The notes beneath the pieces are model-generated. The model ran no database searches and was not told where the DNA came from. It saw only the letters and a list, made by a program, of their open reading frames with translations. A stretch of 12,578 bases of DNA, taken from CAYLPT01 sp964385645. Its GTDB lineage: Bacteria; Armatimonadota; Hebobacteria; Hebobacterales; Hebobacteraceae. The position numbers and the translations under genes are program-made. The first letter of the stretch is position 1, and every line of letters begins with the position of its first letter. The stretch is taken from contig CAYLPT010000013.1 in NCBI GenBank assembly GCA_964385645.1, positions 1-12,578 of the forward strand. The letters are read 5' to 3'. This document shows, piece after piece, positions 1-7,146 of the stretch.

Positions 1-879
1 CCCGGGCTCGAGGTCATCCACGCCCCCGCCGCCATCGGCATGGCAGAGTCCCCCGGCGCCGCCCTGCTGCGCAAGCGGGACTCCTCCATCGTCGTCGCCG
101 TGGACCTGGTCAAACAGGGACGTGCCTCGGCCGTGGTATCGGTCGGCAACTCCGGCGCGGTCATGGGCGCCGCCGCCCTGCGGCTGGGCATGCTCCCCGG
201 CGTAGAGCGACCAGCCATCGCCATGTTGCTGCCCCGCTCCACCGGCAGCGTCGTCGTGCTCGACGGCGGGGCCACCCTTGACGCGCGCCCGGAGCACCTG
301 CTCGATTTCGCGCGCATGGGCGCGGTCTATGCCCGATGCCTGCTACATGTCGAACGCCCGCGTGTCGGTCTCTTGAACATCGGGGAGGAGCCCTCGAAGG
401 GCAACGCACTCACCAAGCGCGCCTACGCCCTCCTCGCGGGGTCAGGGCTGCACTTCGTCGGCAATGTCGAGGGCCAGCAGATCGCCCTTGGCGATGTGGA
501 CGTGGTCGTGTGCGACGGCTTCGTCGGCAACGTACTTCTCAAGGCGACCGAGGGCTGCGCCGAGCTGTTCCACCGTCTTCTCCGGCAGCACCTCACGCGA
601 ACTGCCCGCGCCCGCCTTGGCGCCTGGCTCCTGGGGCCTGAGCTGCGGGCGCTGGGCCGACGCCTCGACTACGCCTCCTATGGCGGGGCGCTGCTGGTGG
701 GAGTCCGGGGCGTCTGCGTGGTCGGCCACGGCCGTTCCACGCCGGCGGCCGTCGAGAGCGCCATCCGGGTGGCCTGGGAGCTAGCCCAGCGCGGGGTGGT
801 GGAGGAGCTGGCGGCGGCCCCTCCCCTGGAAGGCGGAACCGCCCAGACGCCGTCCCCGCGAACCGAGAACCCTGAGTGA
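1..879 (+). CDS. plsX: PlsX, phosphate acyltransferase (5' end missing)
   Basis: PlsX converts acyl-ACP and phosphate to acyl-phosphate, the acyl donor for PlsY in phospholipid synthesis; it is a peripheral membrane enzyme. The frame is open from the first base, and the residues before the first ATG (position 40) already match the family (a VIHAP segment, then MAESPGAALLRKRDSSI). The gene therefore starts upstream of the window and ATG 40 is internal. About 292 residues are present of a usual 330-350. Family segments seen in order: VSVGNSGAVMGAA, VLDGGATLDARPEHL, RVGLLNIGEEPSKGN, FVGNVEGQ, VVVCDGFVGNVLLKATEG and YGGALLVGVRG. One oddity is DGGAT where most homologues have DVGAN or DLGAN. The last ~20 residues are a Pro/Thr-rich tail without recognisable conservation. 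It heads the fab cluster, a common arrangement. Identification is by motif recognition, without a search. Confidence 0.96.
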   Translation, partial: PGLEVIHAPAAIGMAESPGAALLRKRDSSIVVAVDLVKQGRASAVVSVGNSGAVMGAAALRLGMLPGVERPAIAMLLPRSTGSVVVLDGGATLDARPEHLLDFARMGAVYARCLLHVERPRVGLLNIGEEPSKGNALTKRAYALLAGSGLHFVGNVEGQQIALGDVDVVVCDGFVGNVLLKATEGCAELFHRLLRQHLTRTARARLGAWLLGPELRALGRRLDYASYGGALLVGVRGVCVVGHGRSTPAAVESAIRVAWELAQRGVVEELAAAPPLEGGTAQTPSPRTENPE

Positions 880-888
880 GCGCTGACA

Positions 889-1881
889 TTGGGCTGTGAA
901 CGCCGCGCGGTCGGCATCATCGGCACCGGTTCCTACACTCCCCCGAGGGTACTGACCAACTTCGACCTCGAGAAGATGGTGGACACCTCGGACGAGTGGA
1001 TCCGGACCCGCACCGGCATCCGCGAGCGCCGCATCGCCGAACCCGAGGTCGCCACCTCCGACCTCGCCGCGCCGGCCGCCCTCGCCGCCCTCGCCTCCGC
1101 CGGCCTCCAGCCCGCCGACCTCGACCTCATCATCGTCGCCAGCGTCACTGGGGACATGATCTTCCCCTGCACCGCCTCCCTGCTCCAGGAGAAGCTCGCG
1201 GTCCCTCAGGCGACCGCCTTCGACCTGCTGGTTGGCTGCACGGGCTTCGTCTACGCCCTGGCCGTCGCCAACGAGATGATCGGCACCGGCGCCTACCAGC
1301 GCGCCCTCGTGATCGGGGCGGAGACCCTCTCCAGGATCACCGACTGGCAGGACCGCAGCACCTGCGTCCTCTTCGGCGACGCCGCCGGCGCCGCCATCGT
1401 CGCCCCCACCGAGCAGGGCCGTGGTATCCTCGCCTACTGCCTCGGCAACGACGGCACCAATGCCGACGCCCTCACCCTCCCCGCGGGCGGCTCCCGCATG
1501 CCCCCGACAGCCGACACCGTCGCCCGTCGGCTCCACTACCTCAACATGAACGGCCCCGAGGTGTTCAAGTTCGCCGTCCGCTCCCTCGCCGAGTCGGCCG
1601 AGCAGGCCGTCGCCAAGGCCGGCCTGCGCATGGACGACATTGACGTCTTCATCCCCCATCAGGCCAACATCCGCATCATCGAGGCCGCCGCCAAGCGCCT
1701 CGACCTCCCCCGCGAGCGATTCGTCTCCAACCTCGACCGCTATGGCAACACCTCCGCCGCCTCCATACCCCTCGCCCTCGACGAGGCCGTGCGCGATGGC
1801 CGCATCAAGCCCGGCGCCCACGTGGTCCTCTCCAGCTTCGGCGCCGGCCTCGCCTGGGGCAGCCTGGTTCTGCGATGGTGA
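889..1881 (+). CDS. fabH: FabH, beta-ketoacyl-ACP synthase III
   Basis: FabH condenses acetyl-CoA (or a branched acyl-CoA) with malonyl-ACP to start fatty-acid synthesis. The protein is 330 residues, the normal length. The thiolase-fold Cys-His-Asn triad is visible: Cys117 in LLVGCTGF, His257 in PHQANIRIIEAAAKR and Asn287 in RYGNTSAASIPLAL. The C-terminal SSFGAGLAWGS motif is also present. The start is probably TTG 889, since no ATG or GTG lies in a suitable place; CTG 883 is an alternative. Upstream there is only a weak GAG-type ribosome site, so reinitiation after plsX is likely. It lies 9 nt after plsX in the same reading frame and overlaps fabD by 7 nt. The codons strongly favour C endings (about 15 GTC against 5 GTG), unlike acpP downstream. 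Primer preference (acetyl or branched) cannot be read from the sequence. Confidence 0.96.
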   Translation: MGCERRAVGIIGTGSYTPPRVLTNFDLEKMVDTSDEWIRTRTGIRERRIAEPEVATSDLAAPAALAALASAGLQPADLDLIIVASVTGDMIFPCTASLLQEKLAVPQATAFDLLVGCTGFVYALAVANEMIGTGAYQRALVIGAETLSRITDWQDRSTCVLFGDAAGAAIVAPTEQGRGILAYCLGNDGTNADALTLPAGGSRMPPTADTVARRLHYLNMNGPEVFKFAVRSLAESAEQAVAKAGLRMDDIDVFIPHQANIRIIEAAAKRLDLPRERFVSNLDRYGNTSAASIPLALDEAVRDGRIKPGAHVVLSSFGAGLAWGSLVLRW

Positions 1882-2822
1882 CCCCTGGCCGCCGCGCCTA
1901 CGCCTTCGTCTTCCCCGGCCAGGCCTCCCAGCGGGCCGGCATGGCCGCCGCCCTCCTCGCCCAGGAGCCGGCCGCCCGCTCCGTCTTCCAGGTCGCCGGA
2001 GAGGTGCTCGGGCTCGACCTTGGCGCCGTCTGCACCGAGGGCAGCGATGCGCTCCTCACCCGCACGGATGTCGCGCAGCCCGCCCTCCTCACCACCTGTG
2101 TCGCCTGGCTCACCGTCCTCCAGAGCCGCGGCCTGTCTCCGCGGCTGCTCGCCGGCCATAGCCTCGGCGAGTTCAGCGCCTGGGTGGCCGCCGGCGTGCT
2201 CGACTTCCCGCAGGCTGTTCGGCTCGTGCGCCGCCGCGGGGAGCTGATGGAGGAGGCAGCTCAACGCCGCCCTGGGGGCATGGTGGCCGTGCTCGGGCTC
2301 TCAGACGAGCAGGTCGCCGAGGTCTGCCGCCGCGCTGCGGAGGCCGGCGTTGTGGTGCCGGCGAACTACAACTCGCCCGGCCAGGTGGTGGTCTCGGGCG
2401 AGGAGAGGGCCCTGGAGCGCGCCCTGGAGGAAGTGCGGAGGCTGCGCGGCCGGGCGATACCGCTGCGGGTGTCGGGCGCCTTCCACTCCCCGCTCATGGA
2501 CGACGCCGCGCGCGCCTTCGCCCGCCTTGTCTCCGAGGCGCCGCTCAACCGGCCCCGCATCCCTGTGGTCGCCAACGCCAGCGCAGAGCTCGTCACCGAC
2601 GTCGGCGGCGTGCGCGCCGCCATGAGCCGACAGATGTCCAGCCCGGTGCTCTGGAGCGCCTCGGTGGCCCGCATGCTCGCCGAGGGAGTCGAGGTGTTCA
2701 TCGAGGTCGGACCGGGGCAGGTGCTGACCAACCTCATCGGGCGCATCTCGCCCCAGGCGCGGGCCCTTCCCGCAGGGGCGCCCGAGGACCTGCCCATCAT
2801 CCTGGAGGAGGTGCTCGGATGA
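1875..2822 (+). CDS. fabD: FabD, malonyl-CoA:ACP transacylase
   Basis: FabD moves the malonyl group from malonyl-CoA to holo-ACP, supplying extender units to FabH and FabF. At 315 residues it has the usual length. Visible residues: the FPGQASQ oxyanion motif (Gln16), the nucleophile Ser96 in AGHSLGEFSAW, Arg121 in RRRGELMEEA (carboxylate binding, which marks malonyl selectivity), NYNSPGQVVVSG, and His204 in SGAFHSPLM. ATG 1875 overlaps the fabH stop by 7 nt; GTG 1878 would give a 4-nt overlap and is an alternative start. No strong ribosome site precedes it, so translation probably couples to fabH. The end overlaps fabG by 4 nt. All key residues are intact, and the Arg and GHSLG context make a polyketide-type acyltransferase unlikely. 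Confidence 0.96.
   Translation: MVTPGRRAYAFVFPGQASQRAGMAAALLAQEPAARSVFQVAGEVLGLDLGAVCTEGSDALLTRTDVAQPALLTTCVAWLTVLQSRGLSPRLLAGHSLGEFSAWVAAGVLDFPQAVRLVRRRGELMEEAAQRRPGGMVAVLGLSDEQVAEVCRRAAEAGVVVPANYNSPGQVVVSGEERALERALEEVRRLRGRAIPLRVSGAFHSPLMDDAARAFARLVSEAPLNRPRIPVVANASAELVTDVGGVRAAMSRQMSSPVLWSASVARMLAEGVEVFIEVGPGQVLTNLIGRISPQARALPAGAPEDLPIILEEVLG
2804..2813 (+). promoter_or_regulatory. Strong Shine-Dalgarno site of fabG
   Basis: GGAGGAGGTG sits inside the last codons of fabD and contains AGGAGGTG, a full complement to the usual 16S rRNA 3' end. It ends 5 nt before the fabG ATG at 2819. It supports the ATGA overlap start and suggests that fabG gets its own strong initiation as well as coupling. 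Confidence 0.8.
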
Positions 2823-3586
2823 CTTCGCAGCCCACACCGGAGGCCCCGCCACAGCCGCGAACGGCCCTCATCACCGGGGCCCGACGCGGCATCGGGCGGA
2901 CGATCGCCCTGCGGCTAGCCCGCGACATGGACATCGCCCTCAACGACATCGAGCCGGGCCGGGAGGAACTGGAGGCCGTTGCGGACGAGATCCGCGCCGC
3001 CGGCCGGCGGGCGGTGGTGGTCCCGGCCGATGTCCGCGAGCCCGCGCAGGTGGAGGCGATGGTAAAGCGGAGCGTCGAGGAGCTAGGCCGGCTGGACCTG
3101 CTGGTCAACAACGCCGGGATCACACGGGACAACCTGGTCCTGCGGATGAGCGACGAGGAGTGGCGCAGCGTCCTCGATATCAATCTCACCGGCGCCTTCG
3201 TGTGCAGCCGCGCGGTCGCCCGGGTGATGCTGCGGCAACGCGCGGGGCGGATCGTGAACATGGCCTCGGTGGTGGGGCTGATGGGGAACGCCGGGCAGGC
3301 GAACTACGCGGCCTCGAAGGCCGGCCTGATCGGTTTGACGAAGTCCCTGGCGAGAGAGCTGGCCCCCCGGGGCATCACCGTCAACGCGGTCGCCCCGGGC
3401 TTCATCATCTCCCCCATGACCGATGCCCTCGGAGAGGAAGCCAGGCAGCGGCTGTCGGCCCTGATCCCCCTGGGGCGGCTGGGGGAGGCGGCCGATGTGG
3501 CGGAGGCGGTGGCGTTCCTCGCCTCTCCGGGTGCAAGCTACATCACGGGGCAGGTGATACAGGTTGACGGCGGGATGCATATGTGA
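2819..3586 (+). CDS. fabG: FabG, 3-oxoacyl-ACP reductase
   Basis: FabG reduces beta-ketoacyl-ACP to 3-hydroxyacyl-ACP with NADPH, the first reduction of each elongation cycle. This is a 255-residue classical short-chain dehydrogenase. It has TGARRGIG (residues 19-26, nucleotide binding), NNAG (97-100), Ser150 in MASVVG, Tyr163 and Lys167 in NYAASKAG, PGFI (193-196) and the C-terminal ITGQVIQVDGGMHM typical of FabG. The N-terminus carries about ten extra Pro/Thr-rich residues before the first beta strand. The ATG start is nevertheless well supported by the ATGA overlap with fabD and the full ribosome site. Arg in the TGARRGIG loop suits NADPH. Codons mix G and C endings (about 11 GTG to 9 GTC). 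A 69-nt gap with a hairpin separates it from acpP. Location between fabD and acpP makes a non-FabG dehydrogenase unlikely. Confidence 0.95.
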   Translation: MTSQPTPEAPPQPRTALITGARRGIGRTIALRLARDMDIALNDIEPGREELEAVADEIRAAGRRAVVVPADVREPAQVEAMVKRSVEELGRLDLLVNNAGITRDNLVLRMSDEEWRSVLDINLTGAFVCSRAVARVMLRQRAGRIVNMASVVGLMGNAGQANYAASKAGLIGLTKSLARELAPRGITVNAVAPGFIISPMTDALGEEARQRLSALIPLGRLGEAADVAEAVAFLASPGASYITGQVIQVDGGMHM

Positions 3587-3611
3587 TATGCGTTCTTGCC
3601 AAGCTCGAGGC

Positions 3612-3632
3612 GGCGGCGCCGCGGGCGCCGCC
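3612..3632 (+). promoter_or_regulatory. Intercistronic hairpin between fabG and acpP
   Basis: A perfect 9-bp inverted repeat (GGCGGCGCC, loop GCG, GGCGCCGCC) lies in the 69-nt gap. No T-run follows, so it is not a standard intrinsic terminator. It could protect the acpP mRNA 5' end after processing or attenuate read-through. In DNA this GC-rich a 9-bp repeat can arise by chance, so only its location speaks for function. Confidence 0.4.
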
Positions 3633-3655
3633 CTATCACGGAGGATGGGCAAGGA

Positions 3656-3904
3656 ATGGACGAGGCCATTTTCGAGGAAGTGCGATCGCTGGTGGCGGAG
3701 CAGTTGGGTGTGGACAAGTCGGTGGTGACGGCCAGCGCCTCCTTCGAGGAGGATCTGCGGGCGGACTCCTTGACGCTTGTGGAGCTGCTCATGGCGCTCG
3801 AGGAGAAGTTCGAGCTGCCGGACATCCCCGAGGAGGAGGCTGACAAGATCAAGACGGTCGCCGACGTGGTCAACTACGTCGAGGCCAAGCGGGGCAGTGG
3901 CTAG
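3656..3904 (+). CDS. acpP: Acyl carrier protein
   Basis: ACP carries growing acyl chains as thioesters on a 4'-phosphopantetheine arm. From ATG 3656 the protein has 82 residues, is strongly acidic, and has the attachment Ser38 in ADSLTLVELLMALEEKF, followed by the usual IPEEEADKIKTVADVVNYVE helices. An in-frame ATG at 3596 would add 20 residues, mostly arginine, encoded by the hairpin region; that is unlike any ACP, so I reject it. A GGAGG at 3640-3644 lies 11 nt before the chosen start. Codon use differs from fabH and fabF: GTG outnumbers GTC 7 to 3, and TTG, GCG and GGT appear. This may reflect high expression, since ACP is among the most abundant proteins in most bacteria. The stop overlaps the longest plausible fabF start but not the preferred one. 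Confidence 0.95.
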   Translation: MDEAIFEEVRSLVAEQLGVDKSVVTASASFEEDLRADSLTLVELLMALEEKFELPDIPEEEADKIKTVADVVNYVEAKRGSG

Positions 3905-3956
3905 CGGCAGACGAGCCAGTCGTCGGCCGAGTCGGGGCGCCGTCGGGGAGCGGCGC

Positions 3957-5183
3957 GTGGTCGTGACCGGCCTCGGCGCCGTCACCCCGTTGGGCATCGG
4001 CGTCGCGCCCACCTGGGAGGCCATGTGCGCGGGGAGATCTGGCATCACCGCCATTTCCCTCTTCGACGCCTCCGCCTTCGCCTCTCGGGTCGCCGGCGAG
4101 GTCAAGGGCTTCGACGCCGCCGCCTGGGTCGAGCCCCGGGAAGTGCGCCACACCGACCGCTTCGTCCAGTTCGCCATCGCCGCCGCGCGCATGGCTGCGG
4201 ACGACTCGGGCCTGGACTTCGAGGCCCTCGACGGGGCCCGCGTCGGCGTCCTCATCGGGTCTGGCATCGGCGGCACATGGACCTGGGAAGAGCAGCACCG
4301 CATCCTCCAGGAGCGCGGGCCCAGCCGCGTCAGCCCCTTCTTCATCCCCATGATGATCATGGACATCGCCTCCGGCCGCGTCGCCATGCTCTTCGGCGCG
4401 AGAGGGCCGAACCTCGCGGTGGCCACCGCCTGCGCCACCAGCACCCACGCCATCGGTGAGGCGGCCGAGATCATCAAGCGCGGCGACGCCGACGCCATGA
4501 TCGCCGGCGGCGCCGAGGCTGCCGTGTCTCCCCTCGCCCTGGCCGGCTTCTGCGCCATGCGCGCGCTCTCGCGGCGCAACGACGACCCCCCTGGCGCCAG
4601 CCGCCCGTTCGACAGCCAGCGCGACGGCTTCGTCATGGCCGAGGGCGCGGGCGTGGTGATACTGGAGGAGCTGGAGGCGGCCCGCAGGCGCGGTGCCCGC
4701 ATCTATGGGGAGATCCTCGGCTACGGCACCAGCGCCGACGCCTACCACATCACCCAGCCCTGCCCGGACGGCGACGGCATGGCCCGCGCCATGGAGGCCG
4801 CGCTGGAGGACGCGCAGCTCTCCCCCGAGCGCATTGACTACGTGAACACCCACGGCACGGCCACGCCCACCGGCGACCCGGCCGAGACCCTCGCCCTCAA
4901 GCGCGTCTTCGGCGAGTACGCCGCCCGCCTGCCCTGCAGCTCCACCAAGTCCGTCACCGGCCACCTGCTCGGCGCAGCCGGCGCCGTCGAGCTCATCGCC
5001 TGCCTCCTCTCCATCCGGGACGGAGTCGTCCCGCCCACCATCAACCTCCAAGAGCCCGATCCCCAGTGCGACCTCGACTATGTGCCCAACGAGGCCCGCT
5101 CCCATCCGGTCAGGATCGCCATGTCGAACTCCTTCGGCTTCGGCGGCCACAACGCCATCCTCATCGTCGGCGCGCTCGAGTGA
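3957..5183 (+). CDS. fabF: FabF, beta-ketoacyl-ACP synthase II
   Basis: FabF elongates acyl-ACP with malonyl-ACP by decarboxylative condensation. Counted from GTG 3957 it has 408 residues (family about 410). The catalytic residues are Cys159 in ATACATSTHAIGEA, His299 in NTHGTATPTGDPAE, Lys331 in STKSVTGH and His336 in TGHLLGAAGAVE; the C-terminal SNSFGFGGHN loop is also present. GTG 3957 has GGGGAG 6 nt upstream, but starting there drops the basic residues that usually precede VVVTGLG. GTG 3897, overlapping the acpP stop by 8 nt, would add 20 Arg/Ser-rich residues and is the alternative. Gene order right after acpP is the commonest context for fabF. Codons are strongly C-ending like fabH. The end overlaps the HAD gene by 4 nt. 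Confidence 0.94.
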   Translation: MVVTGLGAVTPLGIGVAPTWEAMCAGRSGITAISLFDASAFASRVAGEVKGFDAAAWVEPREVRHTDRFVQFAIAAARMAADDSGLDFEALDGARVGVLIGSGIGGTWTWEEQHRILQERGPSRVSPFFIPMMIMDIASGRVAMLFGARGPNLAVATACATSTHAIGEAAEIIKRGDADAMIAGGAEAAVSPLALAGFCAMRALSRRNDDPPGASRPFDSQRDGFVMAEGAGVVILEELEAARRRGARIYGEILGYGTSADAYHITQPCPDGDGMARAMEAALEDAQLSPERIDYVNTHGTATPTGDPAETLALKRVFGEYAARLPCSSTKSVTGHLLGAAGAVELIACLLSIRDGVVPPTINLQEPDPQCDLDYVPNEARSHPVRIAMSNSFGFGGHNAILIVGALE

Positions 5184-5875
5184 GTGGCTGCGCGCCGGCC
5201 CGCCAGCGTACCTCGACCGGCCTGCGCGCCGCGGTGCTGGATGTGGACGGCACCGTCGCCACCTGCCCCTACGACTTCGAGGCCATGCGCGCCGCGGTCC
5301 GCCGGGTCGCGCTCGCCTGGCAGGTGGATACCGCCTCCCTGGGTGTGCGAGGCATCATCGAGCAGATCGCCGCCGCGGCCGCTCGCGTAGGCGCCGAGGG
5401 CCCCCGGCTCCGGGAGGCCGCCGAGCGCGCGGTCGTCCAGCTCGAGCTCGAGGGCGCGCGCCAGGCGCGACTGCTGCCGGGCGCCGCGGAGGCGCTGGCT
5501 GCGATCGGCCGGGCCGGCCTCGCCGTCGGCCTCATCACCCGCAACTGCCGCGCCGCCAGCGAGCTTGTCCTGCGCGACCTCTCCGGCTTCGACTCCCTGC
5601 TGACGCGCGACGACGTACCCCGCGCCAAGCCCGACCCCGACCACGTGCTGCGCTCCCTCGCCAGCCTGGGTGTTGAGCCCCATGAGGCGGCTGTCGTCGG
5701 CGACCACGCCTATGACATGGAGGCCGGCCGCGGGGCCGGCGCGCGGCTGTGCGTAGGCGTGCTCACGGGCGGCGCCTCCATGGAGGCCCTCACCCGCGCC
5801 GGCGCCGACCTCGTCCTGGGCTCTCTCGCCGACCTGCCCGCCTGGCTCGCCGCACCCGACCGGAGGCTCCGATGA
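5180..5875 (+). CDS. HAD-superfamily phosphatase (phosphoglycolate phosphatase-like)
   Basis: This is a haloacid-dehalogenase-type phosphohydrolase, 231 residues from GTG 5180. Motif I is LDVDGT (Asp21 nucleophile, Asp23), followed by a small helical cap (about residues 28-100). Motif II is Thr120 in LITRN, motif III is Lys150 in RAKPDPD, and motif IV is VVGDHAYDMEAG (Asp175, Asp179). The end (GAGARLCVGVLTGG) resembles Gph/PpaX-type enzymes. The substrate cannot be read; phosphoglycolate, pyrophosphate, or a sugar or lipid phosphate are all possible. The start GTG overlaps the fabF stop (GTGA) with no good ribosome site, so translation is likely coupled to fabF. The stop overlaps the ATG of the SpoIID-like gene (ATGA). 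Its place between fatty-acid and cell-wall genes hints at an envelope-related substrate, which is inference only. Confidence 0.85.
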   Translation: MSGCAPARQRTSTGLRAAVLDVDGTVATCPYDFEAMRAAVRRVALAWQVDTASLGVRGIIEQIAAAAARVGAEGPRLREAAERAVVQLELEGARQARLLPGAAEALAAIGRAGLAVGLITRNCRAASELVLRDLSGFDSLLTRDDVPRAKPDPDHVLRSLASLGVEPHEAAVVGDHAYDMEAGRGAGARLCVGVLTGGASMEALTRAGADLVLGSLADLPAWLAAPDRRLR

Positions 5876-7146
5876 CCGGCGCCTCGTGGGCCGCCGCCGC
5901 TCTGCTCTGCTGGCACCTTTCCACCTCCGGCGGCTTGCCGCCGGAGGTGCGGCCCGACTCGGTGCGCCCGTACGCCAGGGGCGAACGGCCTGTCCGCGTC
6001 CTCGTCTTCGGCGGCGCCTCCTCCGTCTCGCTGCGCGCGGAGTCGGGCGCAGCCATAGAGGAGGCGGATACGGGCCGGGAGCTGGCCGTCCTGTCCCCAG
6101 GGGCCTCCGCAACGCTCCAGCCTGCGGGCCAGCAGGTGCGCCTGGAGGCCGGGCGCGCCCGGGCCGCAGCGGCGCGAGTGCGCATCATCCCCCGGGGTGC
6201 AGGGGCGCTCGTCGTGTCCACGCGCGGGGGTTGGGGGCGCCGCGGCCGCTACCGCGGCGCGCTGGAGGTGAGCCCCGCGGCCGGGGCGCTGCGGGTGGTC
6301 GAGCACGCCGCGCTCGAGGACTACGTCGCTGGCGTCATCGCCGCCGAGATGCCCGGCTGGTTCCACCTCGAGGCTGTCAAGGCCCAGGCCATCGCCGCCC
6401 GGACTTACTCCCTCTCGCACCTGGGCGACCACGAGGCCGACGGCGCCGACCTTTGCGCCCGCGTGCACTGCCAGGCATATCTCGGCGCGGTGGACCCGGG
6501 CTCCGCCGCGGCCCGCGCGGCAGCCGCCACCGCCGGCCAGGTGCTCGCCTGGAACGGCGTGCTGGTGGATGCCCTCTACCACTCCGCCTGCGGCGGCGCC
6601 ACCGCCCGCGCCTGGGAGACCCGCCAGGGCAAGCTGTTGCCATACCTCGTCGGCGGACCCGACATCTCCCCCCTCACCGGCGAGCCTTACTGCGCCCGCG
6701 ACCGAGACGTGAGCTGGCGCCGCCGATTCACCCTCGAGGAGGCCTCCCGGCTGGTGCGCGCCAACCTCGGCGCCGTCCGCGGCGACCCCAGGCTCGCCCC
6801 CGCGCCGCTCCGCTCCCTCGAGACCACCATGTCCCGCCACAGCAACCGCGTCCAGTGGCTCGAGGTGCGCACTCGCGACGACCTCCACCTCGTGCGCGGC
6901 GACGCCATTCGCTGGCTCTTCGGCACCGGCTTCGCCGGGCCCGAGGGCCTGCGCAGCACTGCCTTCACTCTCACCACCGAGCCGGGCGCGTTCGTCTTCG
7001 AGGGCGTCGGCCACGGCCACGGCCTCGGGCTCTGTCAGTGGGGGGCGCGGGGGCGTGCCGAGGAGGGACAGTCCGCCGCCGAGATCCTCGCTGCCTACTA
7101 CCCCGGGGCCTCCATCCTGCGTCTCGCCGATCCCCCCGGCGGCTGA
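5872..7146 (+). CDS. SpoIID/LytB-domain exported protein (putative peptidoglycan lytic transglycosylase)
   Basis: The protein has 424 residues from an ATG overlapping the HAD stop, with GGAGG 5 nt upstream. The first ~20 residues (WAAAALLCWHL core) look like a signal peptide or anchor. A poorly conserved region follows, and then the SpoIID domain from about residue 125: YRGALEVSPAAGALRVVEHA, LEDYVAGVIAAEMP with the likely catalytic Glu159, VKAQAIAARTYSL, YHSACGG (237-242) and a C-terminal GHGHGLGLCQWGARG (380-394). SpoIID enzymes cleave denuded glycan strands in spore engulfment; relatives occur in many non-sporulating bacteria. Cys195 and Cys200 in DLCARVHCQAY lie where clostridial SpoIID has been reported to bind zinc, but I cannot confirm the equivalence. 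No other sporulation gene is visible, so a general wall-remodelling role is more likely. A perfect 13-bp inverted repeat lies within codons 17-26. Confidence 0.88.
   Translation: MTGASWAAAALLCWHLSTSGGLPPEVRPDSVRPYARGERPVRVLVFGGASSVSLRAESGAAIEEADTGRELAVLSPGASATLQPAGQQVRLEAGRARAAAARVRIIPRGAGALVVSTRGGWGRRGRYRGALEVSPAAGALRVVEHAALEDYVAGVIAAEMPGWFHLEAVKAQAIAARTYSLSHLGDHEADGADLCARVHCQAYLGAVDPGSAAARAAAATAGQVLAWNGVLVDALYHSACGGATARAWETRQGKLLPYLVGGPDISPLTGEPYCARDRDVSWRRRFTLEEASRLVRANLGAVRGDPRLAPAPLRSLETTMSRHSNRVQWLEVRTRDDLHLVRGDAIRWLFGTGFAGPEGLRSTAFTLTTEPGAFVFEGVGHGHGLGLCQWGARGRAEEGQSAAEILAAYYPGASILRLADPPGG
5922..5949 (+). repeat. Perfect 13-bp inverted repeat inside the spoIID-like gene
   Basis: CACCTCCGGCGGC, TT, GCCGCCGGAGGTG form a perfect 13-bp stem with a 2-nt centre, encoding residues around STSGGLPPEV just after the hydrophobic signal segment. 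The right arm contains GGAGGTG, a good ribosome-site sequence, paired to CACCTCC in the left arm. It may be an RNA hairpin slowing or gating early translation, or simply a fixed palindrome. Confidence 0.75.

Noticed and set aside
781..1821. Long open frame on the minus strand opposite fabH
   Set aside because: Its product is Gly/Ala/Glu/Asp-rich low complexity, typical of the mirror of high-GC coding DNA, and the opposite strand carries fabH with all its catalytic residues.
3083..4702. 539-codon minus-strand open frame across fabG, acpP and fabF
   Set aside because: It crosses three well-supported genes, has no domain I recognise and a Ser/Arg/Ala-rich composition; high GC removes stops by chance. 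The same holds for the minus-strand frames at 5710-7236, 8243-9694, 10189-11820 and 11618-12502.
6237..6260. Perfect 9-bp inverted repeat (GCGCCGCGG / CCGCGGCGC) inside the spoIID-like gene
   Set aside because: At this GC content about one such stem per 12 kb is expected by chance, and its place within a coding region gives no added support.
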